A stretch of DNA of 64,000 bases, taken from contig NZ_JABBFP010000003.1 of assembly GCF_018494085.1 (NCBI RefSeq), positions 248,001 through 312,000 of the forward strand, given 5' to 3'. Below, piece after piece: positions 1 to 7,793 of the stretch. The notes under the pieces were generated by a model. The model did no database searches, was not told where the DNA came from, and saw only the letters and a list, made by a program, of their open reading frames with translations. This DNA is from Rosenbergiella collisarenosi (GTDB taxonomy: Bacteria > Pseudomonadota > Gammaproteobacteria > Enterobacterales > Enterobacteriaceae). How positions within the stretch are numbered: the stretch's first letter is position 1; every line of letters begins with the position of its first letter. Position numbers and translations under genes: made by a program.

Positions 1-925
1 TAAAGGTGGCAAACATAAACGTTAGGCCGACAAGTAACGTCGCGATCATCTGCTGCTCAGTGGTCGTGAAACCTGCCATTTTAAAGATACGCGGTGCATA
101 ATACATAATGATATTCATCCCGGTGAACTGCTGCATGGCCTGCAACAACATCCCGAGAAAGACGACCCGACGGACGTTGCGGTTCGCCAGAAATAAACGC
201 CAGCCTCCTTGTTTAATGCGCAAGCTCTCACGAATCTCATTCAGCTCATTGCGCGCCTGTTCCGAGCTATCGCGCAGTAGTCGTAGTACTTTTTCTGCCT
301 CAATATCTCTACTCTTCTCTGCCAACCAACGAGGACTATTGGGCAGGAACACCACCATGGCGATTAAGGCAACGGCAGGAAAAGCGAGCACGCCCAGCAT
401 CATTCTCCAGTTTCCGGAATAGCTGAACGCCGTGTCAGAAAGAAAGGCTAAAACGATACCGAGGGTAACCATCAGTTGGTACATGCTGATCATCTTACCG
501 CGTACCTTTTCGCTCGCCATCTCCGAAAGGTAGAGCGGCGCGGTATAAGAGGCGATACCGACCGCTATCCCCAGCAAGACACGGGCAACCAACAACAGCT
601 CGATATTAGACGCTAGAGCGGAACCGATAGATCCTAATGCAAACAATACCCCACCGATTAACAAACTGTACTTACGCCCCAAATGAAACGATAACCAGCC
701 ATTACCGAGCGCCCCAATCGCCGCGCCGAGCATCATGCTACTCACCACCCATTCCTGTAACCGATTACTCAGCGTAAAATGGTCGGCGATAAACGGGAGC
801 GCTCCAGCAATGACTCCAATATCCAATCCAAATAATAGGCCGGCGACCGCAGCGGCCAGTGAAACAAACAGGGTCATACGGCGATTGTCCTGAGCCCCTT
901 TTTTATTATTTTCAGCGATGTTCAT
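1..925 (-). CDS. araE: Sugar/H+ symporter, AraE-like (3' end cut by window edge)
   Basis: Major facilitator sugar-proton symporter of the inner membrane. The visible 308 codons follow E. coli AraE closely, with recognisable stretches such as [15 protein letters not shown] near the N-terminus, [13 protein letters not shown] in the central loop and [20 protein letters not shown] further on; these are hallmarks of the AraE/GalP/XylE group. The start at 925 gives [10 protein letters not shown], slightly shorter than E. coli AraE. The gene is divergent from cscR, with about 230 bp between. Substrate is inferred as L-arabinose from similarity; the sucrose neighbourhood leaves another pentose or hexose possible. 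The C-terminal third lies outside the window. Confidence 0.85.
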   Translation of the reverse strand, partial: MNIAENNKKGAQDNRRMTLFVSLAAAVAGLLFGLDIGVIAGALPFIADHFTLSNRLQEWVVSSMMLGAAIGALGNGWLSFHLGRKYSLLIGGVLFALGSIGSALASNIELLLVARVLLGIAVGIASYTAPLYLSEMASEKVRGKMISMYQLMVTLGIVLAFLSDTAFSYSGNWRMMLGVLAFPAVALIAMVVFLPNSPRWLAEKSRDIEAEKVLRLLRDSSEQARNELNEIRESLRIKQGGWRLFLANRNVRRVVFLGMLLQAMQQFTGMNIIMYYAPRIFKMAGFTTTEQQMIATLLVGLTFMFATF

Positions 926-1155
926 AATCTTTGCCTATAGCGGTTATGGAAACGTCTTCACAGTAATGCATTCGCGGGTCTCGAGTCAGAGGAGGAACTT
1001 GCGAAAATATGGACAAAATAGCTGTCCCTTGTCGTTTTGTGATCTTGCTTGGATATCTTTGTATTGGTCGGCAGAGATTAGCGGGTTGTGAGGGTAAATA
1101 CTGTGTCCGCTAACGGTTTTTGCTAGACTAGCGGCTGGCTAACGAGGGGAGTAGC
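926..1155. promoter_or_regulatory. araE-cscR divergent intergenic region
   Basis: About 230 bp separate the two divergent genes, so both promoters should lie here. I see an inverted repeat CCGCTA-N16-TAGCGG at 1107-1134, just upstream of cscR, which could be an autoregulatory site. No copy of the GTTAACGTTAA motif found at the cscA-cscB promoter is present. No convincing -35/-10 pair could be assigned by eye. Confidence 0.3.
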
Positions 1156-2220
1156 ATGGCTTCACTAAAAGATGTCGCACAGCTGGCTGGCGTGTCGATG
1201 ATGACTGTTTCGCGCGTCATCAATAATGCTCCGCGCGTTAATCACGACACGCGTCGACGCGTCGAACATGCGATCAATACCTTGCATTATGTTCCTGATC
1301 TCTCCGCCCAAAAGATGCGCGGGCAAGCCAACAAGCCGCGAACGCTCGCAGTACTGGCGGAAGATACGGCAACTACGCCATTTTCGGTGGATCTTCTACT
1401 GGCCATCGAACAGACGGCCACAGAGCTTGGCTGGGAAAACTATATTGTTAATATCTCGTCAGCGGGAGATACACAGCGGGCCGCTCGCGAGGTGCTAGCT
1501 CACCGCCCCGATGGGATAATCTATACCACGATGGGCTTGCGTAAAATCCAACTGCCCGAGGCGCTACAGCCTTTACCGATTGTGCTCGCAAATTGTCTCT
1601 CTGACGATCCTCATCTCGCCAGTTATATTCCGGACGACTACCACGCCCAATATCACGCGACGCGTTATGTGATCGCGCAAGGTTATCAACGGCCGCTTTG
1701 CTACTGGCTACCCGAGCATGAACTGGCGCCTAGCGCACGGCGCTTAGGCTTCGAGCAGGCTTGGCGCGAGTCAGGGAAGTCGCTGGATCAGGCGATGCAA
1801 ATTCATATGCCCCCGGGTGATGAAGGCTATTTAGCGGTGGCGAAATATATCGAACATAGCATGCGCGCGGGGTCGCTCCCTTACGACCTGCTTATCTGCG
1901 GGAATGACCGAACGGCGTTCGTCGCCTATCAACAACTCCTCACCCTTGGGCTGAAAATTCCCGACGATATTGCCGTACTGGGGTTCGATAACCTCGTAGG
2001 GGTTGGCCATCTGTTCTTGCCCGGCCTCACAACGCTACAGCTGCCGCATAAAGAAATTGGCCAACTTGCCGCTCGTCACCTTATTGAGCAGTGGGACAGC
2101 CCTGGTACGCATCCTGTCGACTGCCCACTGTTACTTCGTCATTCCATCGCCGACCGCAGTGGCCAGAAAGAGAGGGTCTCAACCTCTAGCTCACCCTCTT
2201 CGCTAAACAGTCGCAGCTGA
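1156..2220 (+). CDS. cscR: Sucrose operon repressor CscR (LacI/GalR family)
   Basis: LacI-family DNA-binding repressor of 354 residues. The helix-turn-helix occupies about residues 3-22 (MASLKDVAQLAGVSMMTVSR), followed by the hinge helix and a periplasmic-binding-protein-like effector domain; the segments TLAVLAEDTATTPFSVD and VLGFDNLVGVGHLFLP match E. coli CscR. It should repress cscA and cscB in the absence of sucrose or fructose. Compared with E. coli CscR it carries an extra C-terminal tail of about 20 residues rich in Ser (VSTSSSPSSLNSRS). That tail is encoded by DNA that is also the 3' end of cscA on the other strand: the two genes converge and overlap by 82 bp. Confidence 0.93.
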   Translation: MASLKDVAQLAGVSMMTVSRVINNAPRVNHDTRRRVEHAINTLHYVPDLSAQKMRGQANKPRTLAVLAEDTATTPFSVDLLLAIEQTATELGWENYIVNISSAGDTQRAAREVLAHRPDGIIYTTMGLRKIQLPEALQPLPIVLANCLSDDPHLASYIPDDYHAQYHATRYVIAQGYQRPLCYWLPEHELAPSARRLGFEQAWRESGKSLDQAMQIHMPPGDEGYLAVAKYIEHSMRAGSLPYDLLICGNDRTAFVAYQQLLTLGLKIPDDIAVLGFDNLVGVGHLFLPGLTTLQLPHKEIGQLAARHLIEQWDSPGTHPVDCPLLLRHSIADRSGQKERVSTSSSPSSLNSRS

Positions 2221-3578
2221 TAATCATGCTGGACAGGATAGATTCGGCTACTCAGAACCACCTGGCCATCATTGATAAAGACCTCGATCGAAGAGCGATC
2301 GATAAAGATCTGCCACGTCTGTTTGGCGGTCTGATCAATGTGCACACGGCGGCTATCTTGAATACCTAATTCCGGATAATCGCGTTTAAGTGACAGGTAC
2401 CCTTCGACCACGTGATAACTCAATGTTACACCGTCACCTATTTTTAGTCCGAATTGGGCGACAGAGCTTTGGCGCGGTCCCCACTGCAGAAATAGTTCTG
2501 CGCTCGACGCTTCCTGAGCTAGAACATAGTCCCCACAGATTTTCTGCTCTGTCAGACGCCACTCTTCTTGGCGCAATGCTTGAAGCTCTCGCAGCGGTCG
2601 CTGACGTAGCCGTCCCGCTTCTTCTGACAGCTCACGGGGTAGCGTGAAGCTGCCACACCACCCCTCTTGTTTAGTCGGCATGACCGACTCCCACATATCC
2701 ATCCACGCCATCATCACGCGTCGGCCATCTGCCGCAGTGAAGCTTTGCGGGGCATAGAAATCATGCCCATTATCCAGTTCAGTAAATCCGTGCTGGACGG
2801 TAAAATCGTTACCCGGTGACCAGTGTCCCGCCATGACTCCGCTTTGAAACAGGTTAGCAAATCGGTCGCCTTGGGTCGTAATACCTTGTGGTGAACACAT
2901 CAGATAGTGATGCTCCCCGAGCTTAAAAAAATCGGGACATTCCCACATATAGCCTTCGCCGGGCTTAGCCTCGGCCAGTACTCGCTCAAAGCGCCATGCG
3001 GTGAGGGATTCACCACGATAGAGCAGCACCTGCCCCCGTTCTTGGTGATCGCGCGCACCGACTACCATCCACCAGCTTCCATCCTCAGCCCATACTTTAG
3101 GGTCACGAAAGTGCATCACTCCCGGCGGTGGCGTGACAATAACCCCCTGCTTGGTGAAGGTGATACCGTCTTCACTCGTTGCCAGGCACTGTACTTCACA
3201 GATTTGGCTGTCATCACCGACCTCACCCAACCAACGGTGGCCGGTATAAATTAATGCTAAGCGGTCATTGTCCACCACAGCACTACCGGAAAAACAGCCG
3301 TCGCAATCCATGGGACTATCCGGTGCTAGAGCGATAGGTTGATGGTGCCAGTGGACCATATCCTCGCTGATGGCGTGTCCCCAATGCATTGGCCCCCAAT
3401 CGGCACTAAATGGGTGATGTTGATAAAAGGCATGATAACGATGATTAAAATAGACGAGGCCATTCGGATCATTCATCCAGCCTACTGGCGGCGCAAGATG
3501 GAAAGCGGGGTAATAGCGATCTTTGCGAGATGGCAGGTGTCGCGTTAGGGCTTGTTGAGCTTGATCGAGGGTGTTCAT
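2139..3578 (-). CDS. cscA: Sucrose-6-phosphate hydrolase / invertase CscA (GH32)
   Basis: Cytoplasmic beta-fructofuranosidase that splits sucrose into glucose and fructose. The GH32 motifs are intact: WMNDPNG at residues 34-40 (D37 nucleophile), FRDP at 157-160 (transition-state stabiliser) and WECPDF at 212-217 (E213 acid/base). A C-terminal beta-sandwich follows. I chose the ATG at 3578 because a GGGAG ribosome site lies 6-7 bp upstream; an upstream ATG would add five residues. It is transcribed divergently from cscB across a 209-bp control region containing two CscR-like operators and CRP-like sites. Its 3' end overlaps cscR tail to tail. Confidence 0.94.
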   Translation of the reverse strand: MNTLDQAQQALTRHLPSRKDRYYPAFHLAPPVGWMNDPNGLVYFNHRYHAFYQHHPFSADWGPMHWGHAISEDMVHWHHQPIALAPDSPMDCDGCFSGSAVVDNDRLALIYTGHRWLGEVGDDSQICEVQCLATSEDGITFTKQGVIVTPPPGVMHFRDPKVWAEDGSWWMVVGARDHQERGQVLLYRGESLTAWRFERVLAEAKPGEGYMWECPDFFKLGEHHYLMCSPQGITTQGDRFANLFQSGVMAGHWSPGNDFTVQHGFTELDNGHDFYAPQSFTAADGRRVMMAWMDMWESVMPTKQEGWCGSFTLPRELSEEAGRLRQRPLRELQALRQEEWRLTEQKICGDYVLAQEASSAELFLQWGPRQSSVAQFGLKIGDGVTLSYHVVEGYLSLKRDYPELGIQDSRRVHIDQTAKQTWQIFIDRSSIEVFINDGQVVLSSRIYPVQHDYQLRLFSEEGELEVETLSFWPLRSAME

Positions 3579-3608
3579 CGTTGTCTCCCGCATACATTTT
3601 TCTGTATT

Positions 3609-3620
3609 GTTAACGTTAAT
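3609..3620. promoter_or_regulatory. CscR-type operator, copy 1
   Basis: GTTAACGTTAAT, a palindrome centred on a CG step as expected for LacI/GalR-family repressors, about 31 bp upstream of cscA. A second near-identical copy lies 64 bp away (centre to centre), compatible with cooperative binding or DNA looping. Binding by CscR is inferred from motif type and position. Confidence 0.7.
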
Positions 3621-3650
3621 GCGCTACAAATAAAAGGCTCTAACTTAATT

Positions 3651-3672
3651 ATTTGTGCGCTGAATCACAAAT
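3651..3672. promoter_or_regulatory. CRP-cAMP site 1
   Basis: A 22-bp near-perfect dyad with half sites ATTTGTG and CACAAAT, core TGTGC-N6-TCACA (consensus TGTGA-N6-TCACA). It abuts operator 2 at 3673, so activator and repressor could compete or touch. It implies catabolite control of sucrose genes, as known for csc in E. coli. Confidence 0.75.
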
Positions 3673-3684
3673 GTTAACGTTAAC
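3673..3684. promoter_or_regulatory. CscR-type operator, copy 2
   Basis: GTTAACGTTAAC, a perfect 12-bp palindrome directly adjoining CRP site 1, about 103 bp upstream of the cscB start. Together with copy 1 it frames the region serving both divergent promoters. Assignment to CscR is inferred. Confidence 0.72.
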
Positions 3685-3691
3685 TCTCGCT

Positions 3692-3713
3692 AAATGTGAT
3701 GAAGATTACAGCT
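3692..3713. promoter_or_regulatory. CRP-cAMP site 2
   Basis: Core TGTGA-N6-TTACA at 3695-3710, one mismatch from the CRP consensus. Its centre is 41 bp (about four helical turns) from CRP site 1, so two CRP dimers could bind on one face of the DNA. It is the site nearer cscB. Confidence 0.6.
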
Positions 3714-3787
3714 TCGACGTTAAGAGTATTCTCAGAACAATAAAACAGAGTATCACTATCTGTTATCGACGACTCTGGGAGATCCTT

Positions 3788-5023
3788 ATGAGGCATTCCA
3801 TCCCCTTTAGAAATCCGTACTACCGCATTGCATCGGGCTACTCCGCTCTGTTCTTTATTTGCTGGTCGCTATGGTGGTCGCTGTATGCCATCTGGCTTAA
3901 ACAACGTATCGGCCTGTCTGGCGCCGAATTGGGACTTCTTTATGCCGTCAATCAAACTACCAGCATCATATTTATGCTGATTTACGGGGTTATCCAAGAC
4001 AAGCTAGGTCTTAAGAAGACGTTGATGTGGCTAGTCAGTGCATTATTGATCCTTACCGGGCCGTTTATGACCTGGGTCTACCAACCTCTGTTGCTCAATC
4101 ACTTTTACTCTGGTGCGCTAGTGGGGGCGTTATTTCTCGGTATCGGTTATCTCGCGGGTTTTGGGTTGGTCGAGACCTTTTCTGAAAAAATAAGCCGTCA
4201 TTTTCACTTCGAGTACGGCGCGGCGCGGTCGTGGGGGTCATTGGGCTATGCGTTGGGGGCGTTTGTTGCAGGAATAGTATTCAGCATTGATCCCAGCCTT
4301 AATTTTTGGCTCGTTTCTGTTTTAGGGATCGCTTTCGCTTACCTCAATGCACGATTTACCCCACCAGCGCAGCCAATACTTCAGCAAAAAGTCATTACTC
4401 GCCAAGATTTTATGGCAATACTCAGGGATAAACATTTCTGGCTATTCGTAAGCTTTGTGATGGGCACTTGGTCTTTCTATACCATTTTCGACCAACAGCT
4501 ATTTCCGATTTTTTATACCCAATTGTTTAGCTCTCCATCGCGGGGCGCAGAGCTCTATAGTTACCTCAATGCATCGCAAGTGATCCTTGAAGCACTGTTT
4601 ATGGCGCTAACCCCCTTGTTCGTCAATCGTATCGGGGCAAAGAATGCGTTATTACTTGGCGTGCTGATCATGGCAATAAGAATATTTTCATGCGCGATAA
4701 GTGTGAACCCTGCCCTTATCTCTGCCGTTAAATTGCTCCATGCGCTCGAAGTACCGTTGTGTGTCATTGCCGTGTTCAAATACAGCTCCCTTTACTTTGA
4801 TAAGCGCCTCTCATCGACCATCTTTCTCGTCGGATTCCAAGTTGCTAGCTCAATCGGAGTTGTTCTGATCTCCTTCCCCATCGGCGCGCTACAGGATCGC
4901 TACGGCTATCAATCGCTATTTTGGCTTATCGCCGCGATCGTAAGCCTGATGCTATTATTTGGTGGGATAGTACTAGGTAGGCGGACGCTCCCTTCTCTAG
5001 CAGAGAAAAAATTACTCTTGTGA
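3788..5023 (+). CDS. cscB: Sucrose permease CscB (LacY-type H+ symporter)
   Basis: Twelve-helix oligosaccharide:H+ symporter of the LacY family that imports sucrose. The start at 3788 gives MRHSIPFRNPYYRIASGYSA, which matches the N-terminus of E. coli CscB, and has GGGAG about 6 bp upstream; the reading frame stays open farther upstream without homology. Conserved segments include SLWWSLYAIWLK, ILTGPFMTWVYQPLL, RSWGSLGYALGAFVAG and TWSFYTIFDQQLFPIFY. The 411-residue length is typical. It is divergent from cscA and ends at a bidirectional hairpin terminator. Sucrose entering here is hydrolysed by CscA, and the fructose is phosphorylated by CscK. Confidence 0.93.
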   Translation: MRHSIPFRNPYYRIASGYSALFFICWSLWWSLYAIWLKQRIGLSGAELGLLYAVNQTTSIIFMLIYGVIQDKLGLKKTLMWLVSALLILTGPFMTWVYQPLLLNHFYSGALVGALFLGIGYLAGFGLVETFSEKISRHFHFEYGAARSWGSLGYALGAFVAGIVFSIDPSLNFWLVSVLGIAFAYLNARFTPPAQPILQQKVITRQDFMAILRDKHFWLFVSFVMGTWSFYTIFDQQLFPIFYTQLFSSPSRGAELYSYLNASQVILEALFMALTPLFVNRIGAKNALLLGVLIMAIRIFSCAISVNPALISAVKLLHALEVPLCVIAVFKYSSLYFDKRLSSTIFLVGFQVASSIGVVLISFPIGALQDRYGYQSLFWLIAAIVSLMLLFGGIVLGRRTLPSLAEKKLLL

Positions 5024-5031
5024 GCAACGAA

Positions 5032-5054
5032 GAAATGCCCGTAACGGGCATTTC
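5032..5054. terminator. Bidirectional terminator between cscB and yjdM
   Basis: Perfect 10-bp stem GAAATGCCCG / CGGGCATTTC with a TAA loop, in the 43-bp gap between two converging genes. Only short T tracts flank it, so efficiency is uncertain. Confidence 0.7.
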
Positions 5055-5066
5055 ATCGAGCAGTAC

Positions 5067-5405
5067 TTAGCCGTTCTTCTTCACAAACTCTGATTTCAGT
5101 TTCATCGGCCCGAATCCGTCGATTTTACAATCGATGTTATGATCTCCGTCAACTAGGCGGATCCCCTTAACTTTCGTGCCGATCTTTAAGGGGGTGGAAC
5201 TCCCCTTAACCTTTAAGTCTTTGATCACCGTGACCGAATCGCCGTCACTCAGCAAGTTTCCGTTTGCATCTCGGACCACAAGTTGCTCATCGTCGTTTGT
5301 CGCCCCTAACGACCATTCATGCCCGCATTCTGGACAATTGAACGTGCCCTCATTTTCCCAGGTAAAAGTAGATTGGCAGTGGGGGCAAGGAGGAAGTGCT
5401 TGCAT
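5067..5405 (-). CDS. yjdM: Zinc-ribbon protein YjdM (PhnA-like)
   Basis: Small 112-residue protein of the YjdM/PhnA family. The N-terminus carries a zinc ribbon (CPHC about residues 7-10, CPEC about 24-27) and the C-terminal half is the conserved SH3-like YjdM domain ([40 protein letters not shown]). Start at 5405 is supported by GAGG and by alignment to E. coli YjdM. Its molecular function is not established; the historical link to phosphonate use is doubtful. It sits between cscB and cscK, splitting the sucrose genes, and begins only about 29 bp after the cscK terminator hairpin. Confidence 0.9.
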   Translation of the reverse strand: MQALPPCPHCQSTFTWENEGTFNCPECGHEWSLGATNDDEQLVVRDANGNLLSDGDSVTVIKDLKVKGSSTPLKIGTKVKGIRLVDGDHNIDCKIDGFGPMKLKSEFVKKNG

Positions 5406-5427
5406 AAAAAACCTCATTTTCTTAAAA

Positions 5428-5458
5428 CAAAAAACCCTATACTTTGTGGGTATAGGGT
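5428..5458 (-). terminator. Terminator of cscK, in the yjdM leader
   Basis: Read on the minus strand: a perfect 9-bp stem ACCCTATAC/GTATAGGGT (5450-5458 with 5434-5442), loop of 7, followed by a T run. It lies 50 bp after the cscK stop and 29 bp before the yjdM ATG. It can end cscK transcripts, but if read-through is the main source of yjdM expression it would act as an attenuator. Confidence 0.7.
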
Positions 5459-5507
5459 AACCGTTTTTCGTTTTAAACACAGCAAAATAACGCCATAAGA
5501 AGCGAGC

Positions 5508-6431
5508 TTAGAACTGTTTCGTTATTTCGGAGTAATAAGGCAGTGCCGTCATCGCCCCTTTTGCTGTCGTTGCCAAGGCCCCGCATACCTGCGCTAAAGC
5601 GAGCACGCTCTCTAATTGCGAAGAGGATTGTGGGAAGCCACGGGTTGAAAGACCGTAAAGTAAACCTGCGACGAACGCGTCTCCCGCACCCGTCGTATCG
5701 ACGCTCACTACCGGCTTGGCTTCATGGTAGCTCATCTTATCTTGATAGAAGGCGGTGACGCCTTCTTTACCGCGAGTAATGACGAGTAGCTCAGGGTGGT
5801 AGGCCTCGACGATACGCGTAATCCCCTGCTCCAGTTGGTGGCTGCCACTAATAAACTGTAATTCATCCTCGGATAACTTGATCACGTCAGCCAAGCTCAA
5901 CGCCTGTGCTAAGGTATCGCGCAGTACCTGTTCGTTAGGCCAGAAATCCTCGCGAATATTAGGGTCGAAACAGACCTTTCCTCCGGCACGGCGAATTCGC
6001 GCCATGGCTTCAAGCGTCGTGGCGCGACTCGGCTCGCGACTTAAGGCGATGGAGCAGCAATGTAACCACTCTTCGGCCTGGAATCCAGGAAGGTCTTGAT
6101 TGACCAGAAAGAGATCTGCACTTGGTTTTACCATAAAGGTGAAAGAACGCTCGCCGTCGTCATCCAGCCCGACGACTACGGTAGAGGTGCGCTGTTCTGG
6201 ATCAAAGTGCATATAGTCGGTAGAGACTTGTTCTTTTTTAAGCGTAGTTTGTAAAAATTTACCAAAGGGATCCTGTCCGACTCGGCCAATAAAAGCACTA
6301 TTACCGCCTAACCGGGCGATGCCGACCGCTACATTTGCAGGCGCTCCACCGGGGCATTGAAGTAAACGTCCTTCACTTTCTGGTAGTAGATCGATAACCG
6401 CATCGCCCAGTACCCATACTTTCTTACTCAT
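5508..6431 (-). CDS. cscK: Fructokinase CscK (PfkB family)
   Basis: ATP-dependent fructokinase, 307 residues, phosphorylating the fructose released by CscA. N-terminal PfkB signature GGAPANVAVGIARLGGNSAF and C-terminal signature DTTGAGDAF at about residues 245-253, with the catalytic Asp in GAGD. The sequence tracks E. coli CscK closely (KVWVLGDAVIDLLPESEGRL at the start, AKGAMTALP near the end). Start 6431 is supported by GGAG 7 bp upstream. In the E. coli csc cluster cscK is next to cscB on the same strand; here it is on the opposite strand beyond yjdM, so its expression is probably separate. No GTTAACGTTAA operator is visible upstream. Confidence 0.92.
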   Translation of the reverse strand: MSKKVWVLGDAVIDLLPESEGRLLQCPGGAPANVAVGIARLGGNSAFIGRVGQDPFGKFLQTTLKKEQVSTDYMHFDPEQRTSTVVVGLDDDGERSFTFMVKPSADLFLVNQDLPGFQAEEWLHCCSIALSREPSRATTLEAMARIRRAGGKVCFDPNIREDFWPNEQVLRDTLAQALSLADVIKLSEDELQFISGSHQLEQGITRIVEAYHPELLVITRGKEGVTAFYQDKMSYHEAKPVVSVDTTGAGDAFVAGLLYGLSTRGFPQSSSQLESVLALAQVCGALATTAKGAMTALPYYSEITKQF

Positions 6432-6520
6432 AGTGACTCCATCAATCGTTCTAACAGTAATCAAATTAATGTGATAGATTAGCGGCCTTTTTCAATTTAA
6501 CCAGGATAATCAATTCATCG

Positions 6521-7753
6521 ATGGCAAGATTTTGGTCAAAAGAAGCTACTCTATGGGGTTTTGCCCTCTACGGTACAGCCGTTGGCGCGGGAACGCTGTT
6601 TCTTCCCATCCAACTCGGTTCCGCAGGAACACTCGTCCTGTTTCTCACCGCCCTCGTTGCGTGGCCACTCACTTATTGGCCGCACAAAGCCTTAAGTCAG
6701 TTTATCCTTGCGGCGCCAGCGCGTGAACCCGGTGATGGTATCACTAATGCCGTAAAATATTACTATGGAAAGCGTGTGGGTAATGTCATTACCTTCCTCT
6801 ATTTTATCGCTTTTTTCGTGATTATTTTAATTTACGCCGTCGCGATAACGAATTCCCTTATCGAGCAAATCTCTGTCCATCACCCCTTGACGCATCTTGC
6901 CCGCATAGGCTTGAGTTTCTTAGTGGTCATGGTGCTTAACGCTATTTTCCTAATGGGACGGCAAGCGACTATTAGGGTGATGAGCCTTCTGGTTTTTCCT
7001 ATCCTCGCCTACTTTTTCTTTCTCTCTTGCTACATGATAAAAGATTGGCACCCAGAGTTGTTATCGCTAAACGGCGAATTTTCGACCGCAAGTCTGCACC
7101 AGATCTGGCTATCGTTGCCGGTGATGGTCTTCGCTTTTAGCCATACGCCGATTATTTCCACCTTCTCGGTGGCACAGCGCGAGTCACAGGGCGATAAGGC
7201 AATGTCGAGTTGCAAACGCATCATGCGTTGGTCCTACTTGGTGATCAGCATCAGCGTGCTCTTCTTTGTGTTCAGTTGCTATCTATCGATTCCGAATGCC
7301 TATATTCATGAAGCGAAGGATAAAGGTTTGACCATTCTCTCTGCGCTTTCGATGGAGCCTAACTCCCCGGCTTGGCTTGCAGTGTCGGGAATTGTGGTCG
7401 CCATCGTCGCGATGTCAAAATCGTTTCTCGGGACCTATTTTGGGGTCATAGAAGGCGCGACAGAGTTGACGCGTACGACCCTAAAGCAGATCGGTGTGAC
7501 GCGCAGTCATCGCTTTAACCGCGCAGTATCGATATGTATTGTGTCGTTGATTACGTTTGGCGTATGTAGCATTAATCCTAATGCTTTATCGATGATCTAC
7601 GCGATTAGCGGCCCACTTATCGCGATGATCCTGTTTATCATGCCAACGCTTTCGACATGGTTAATTGCGGAATTAAAGCCTTATCGCAGTATTGGAAACT
7701 TATTGACGTTGATCGTCGGTATTCTCTGTGTCTCGGTGATGTTCTTCCATTAA
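6521..7753 (+). CDS. HAAAP-family amino-acid permease (SdaC/YhjV type)
   Basis: Integral membrane transporter of 410 residues with about eleven hydrophobic segments, of the hydroxy/aromatic amino acid permease family (relatives SdaC, TdcC, YhjV, YhaO, TyrP, Mtr). Typical features are the N-terminal WGFALYGTAVGAGTLFLPIQLG and the central FSHTPIISTFSVAQR and KSFLGTYFGVIEG. The family imports serine, threonine or aromatic amino acids with a proton or sodium ion; the exact substrate cannot be read from the sequence. It is divergent from cscK with 89 bp between and ends at a strong terminator. Confidence 0.82.
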   Translation: MARFWSKEATLWGFALYGTAVGAGTLFLPIQLGSAGTLVLFLTALVAWPLTYWPHKALSQFILAAPAREPGDGITNAVKYYYGKRVGNVITFLYFIAFFVIILIYAVAITNSLIEQISVHHPLTHLARIGLSFLVVMVLNAIFLMGRQATIRVMSLLVFPILAYFFFLSCYMIKDWHPELLSLNGEFSTASLHQIWLSLPVMVFAFSHTPIISTFSVAQRESQGDKAMSSCKRIMRWSYLVISISVLFFVFSCYLSIPNAYIHEAKDKGLTILSALSMEPNSPAWLAVSGIVVAIVAMSKSFLGTYFGVIEGATELTRTTLKQIGVTRSHRFNRAVSICIVSLITFGVCSINPNALSMIYAISGPLIAMILFIMPTLSTWLIAELKPYRSIGNLLTLIVGILCVSVMFFH

Positions 7754-7763
7754 TGACGTATCT

Positions 7764-7792
7764 GGGCGGTTAATCCTTCACCGCCCTTTTTT
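7764..7792 (+). terminator. Terminator after the amino-acid permease
   Basis: GGGCGGT/ACCGCCC stem (7764-7770 with 7780-7786), 9-nt loop, followed by six T. It ends the permease transcript just before the converging aldB gene. Confidence 0.8.
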
Positions 7793-7793
7793 C

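Noticed and set aside
3653-3787. Longer CscB start at 3653
   Set aside because: The 45 extra codons cover the CRP sites and operator, and homology to CscB begins only at MRHSIPFRNPYYR (3788), which has a good ribosome site.
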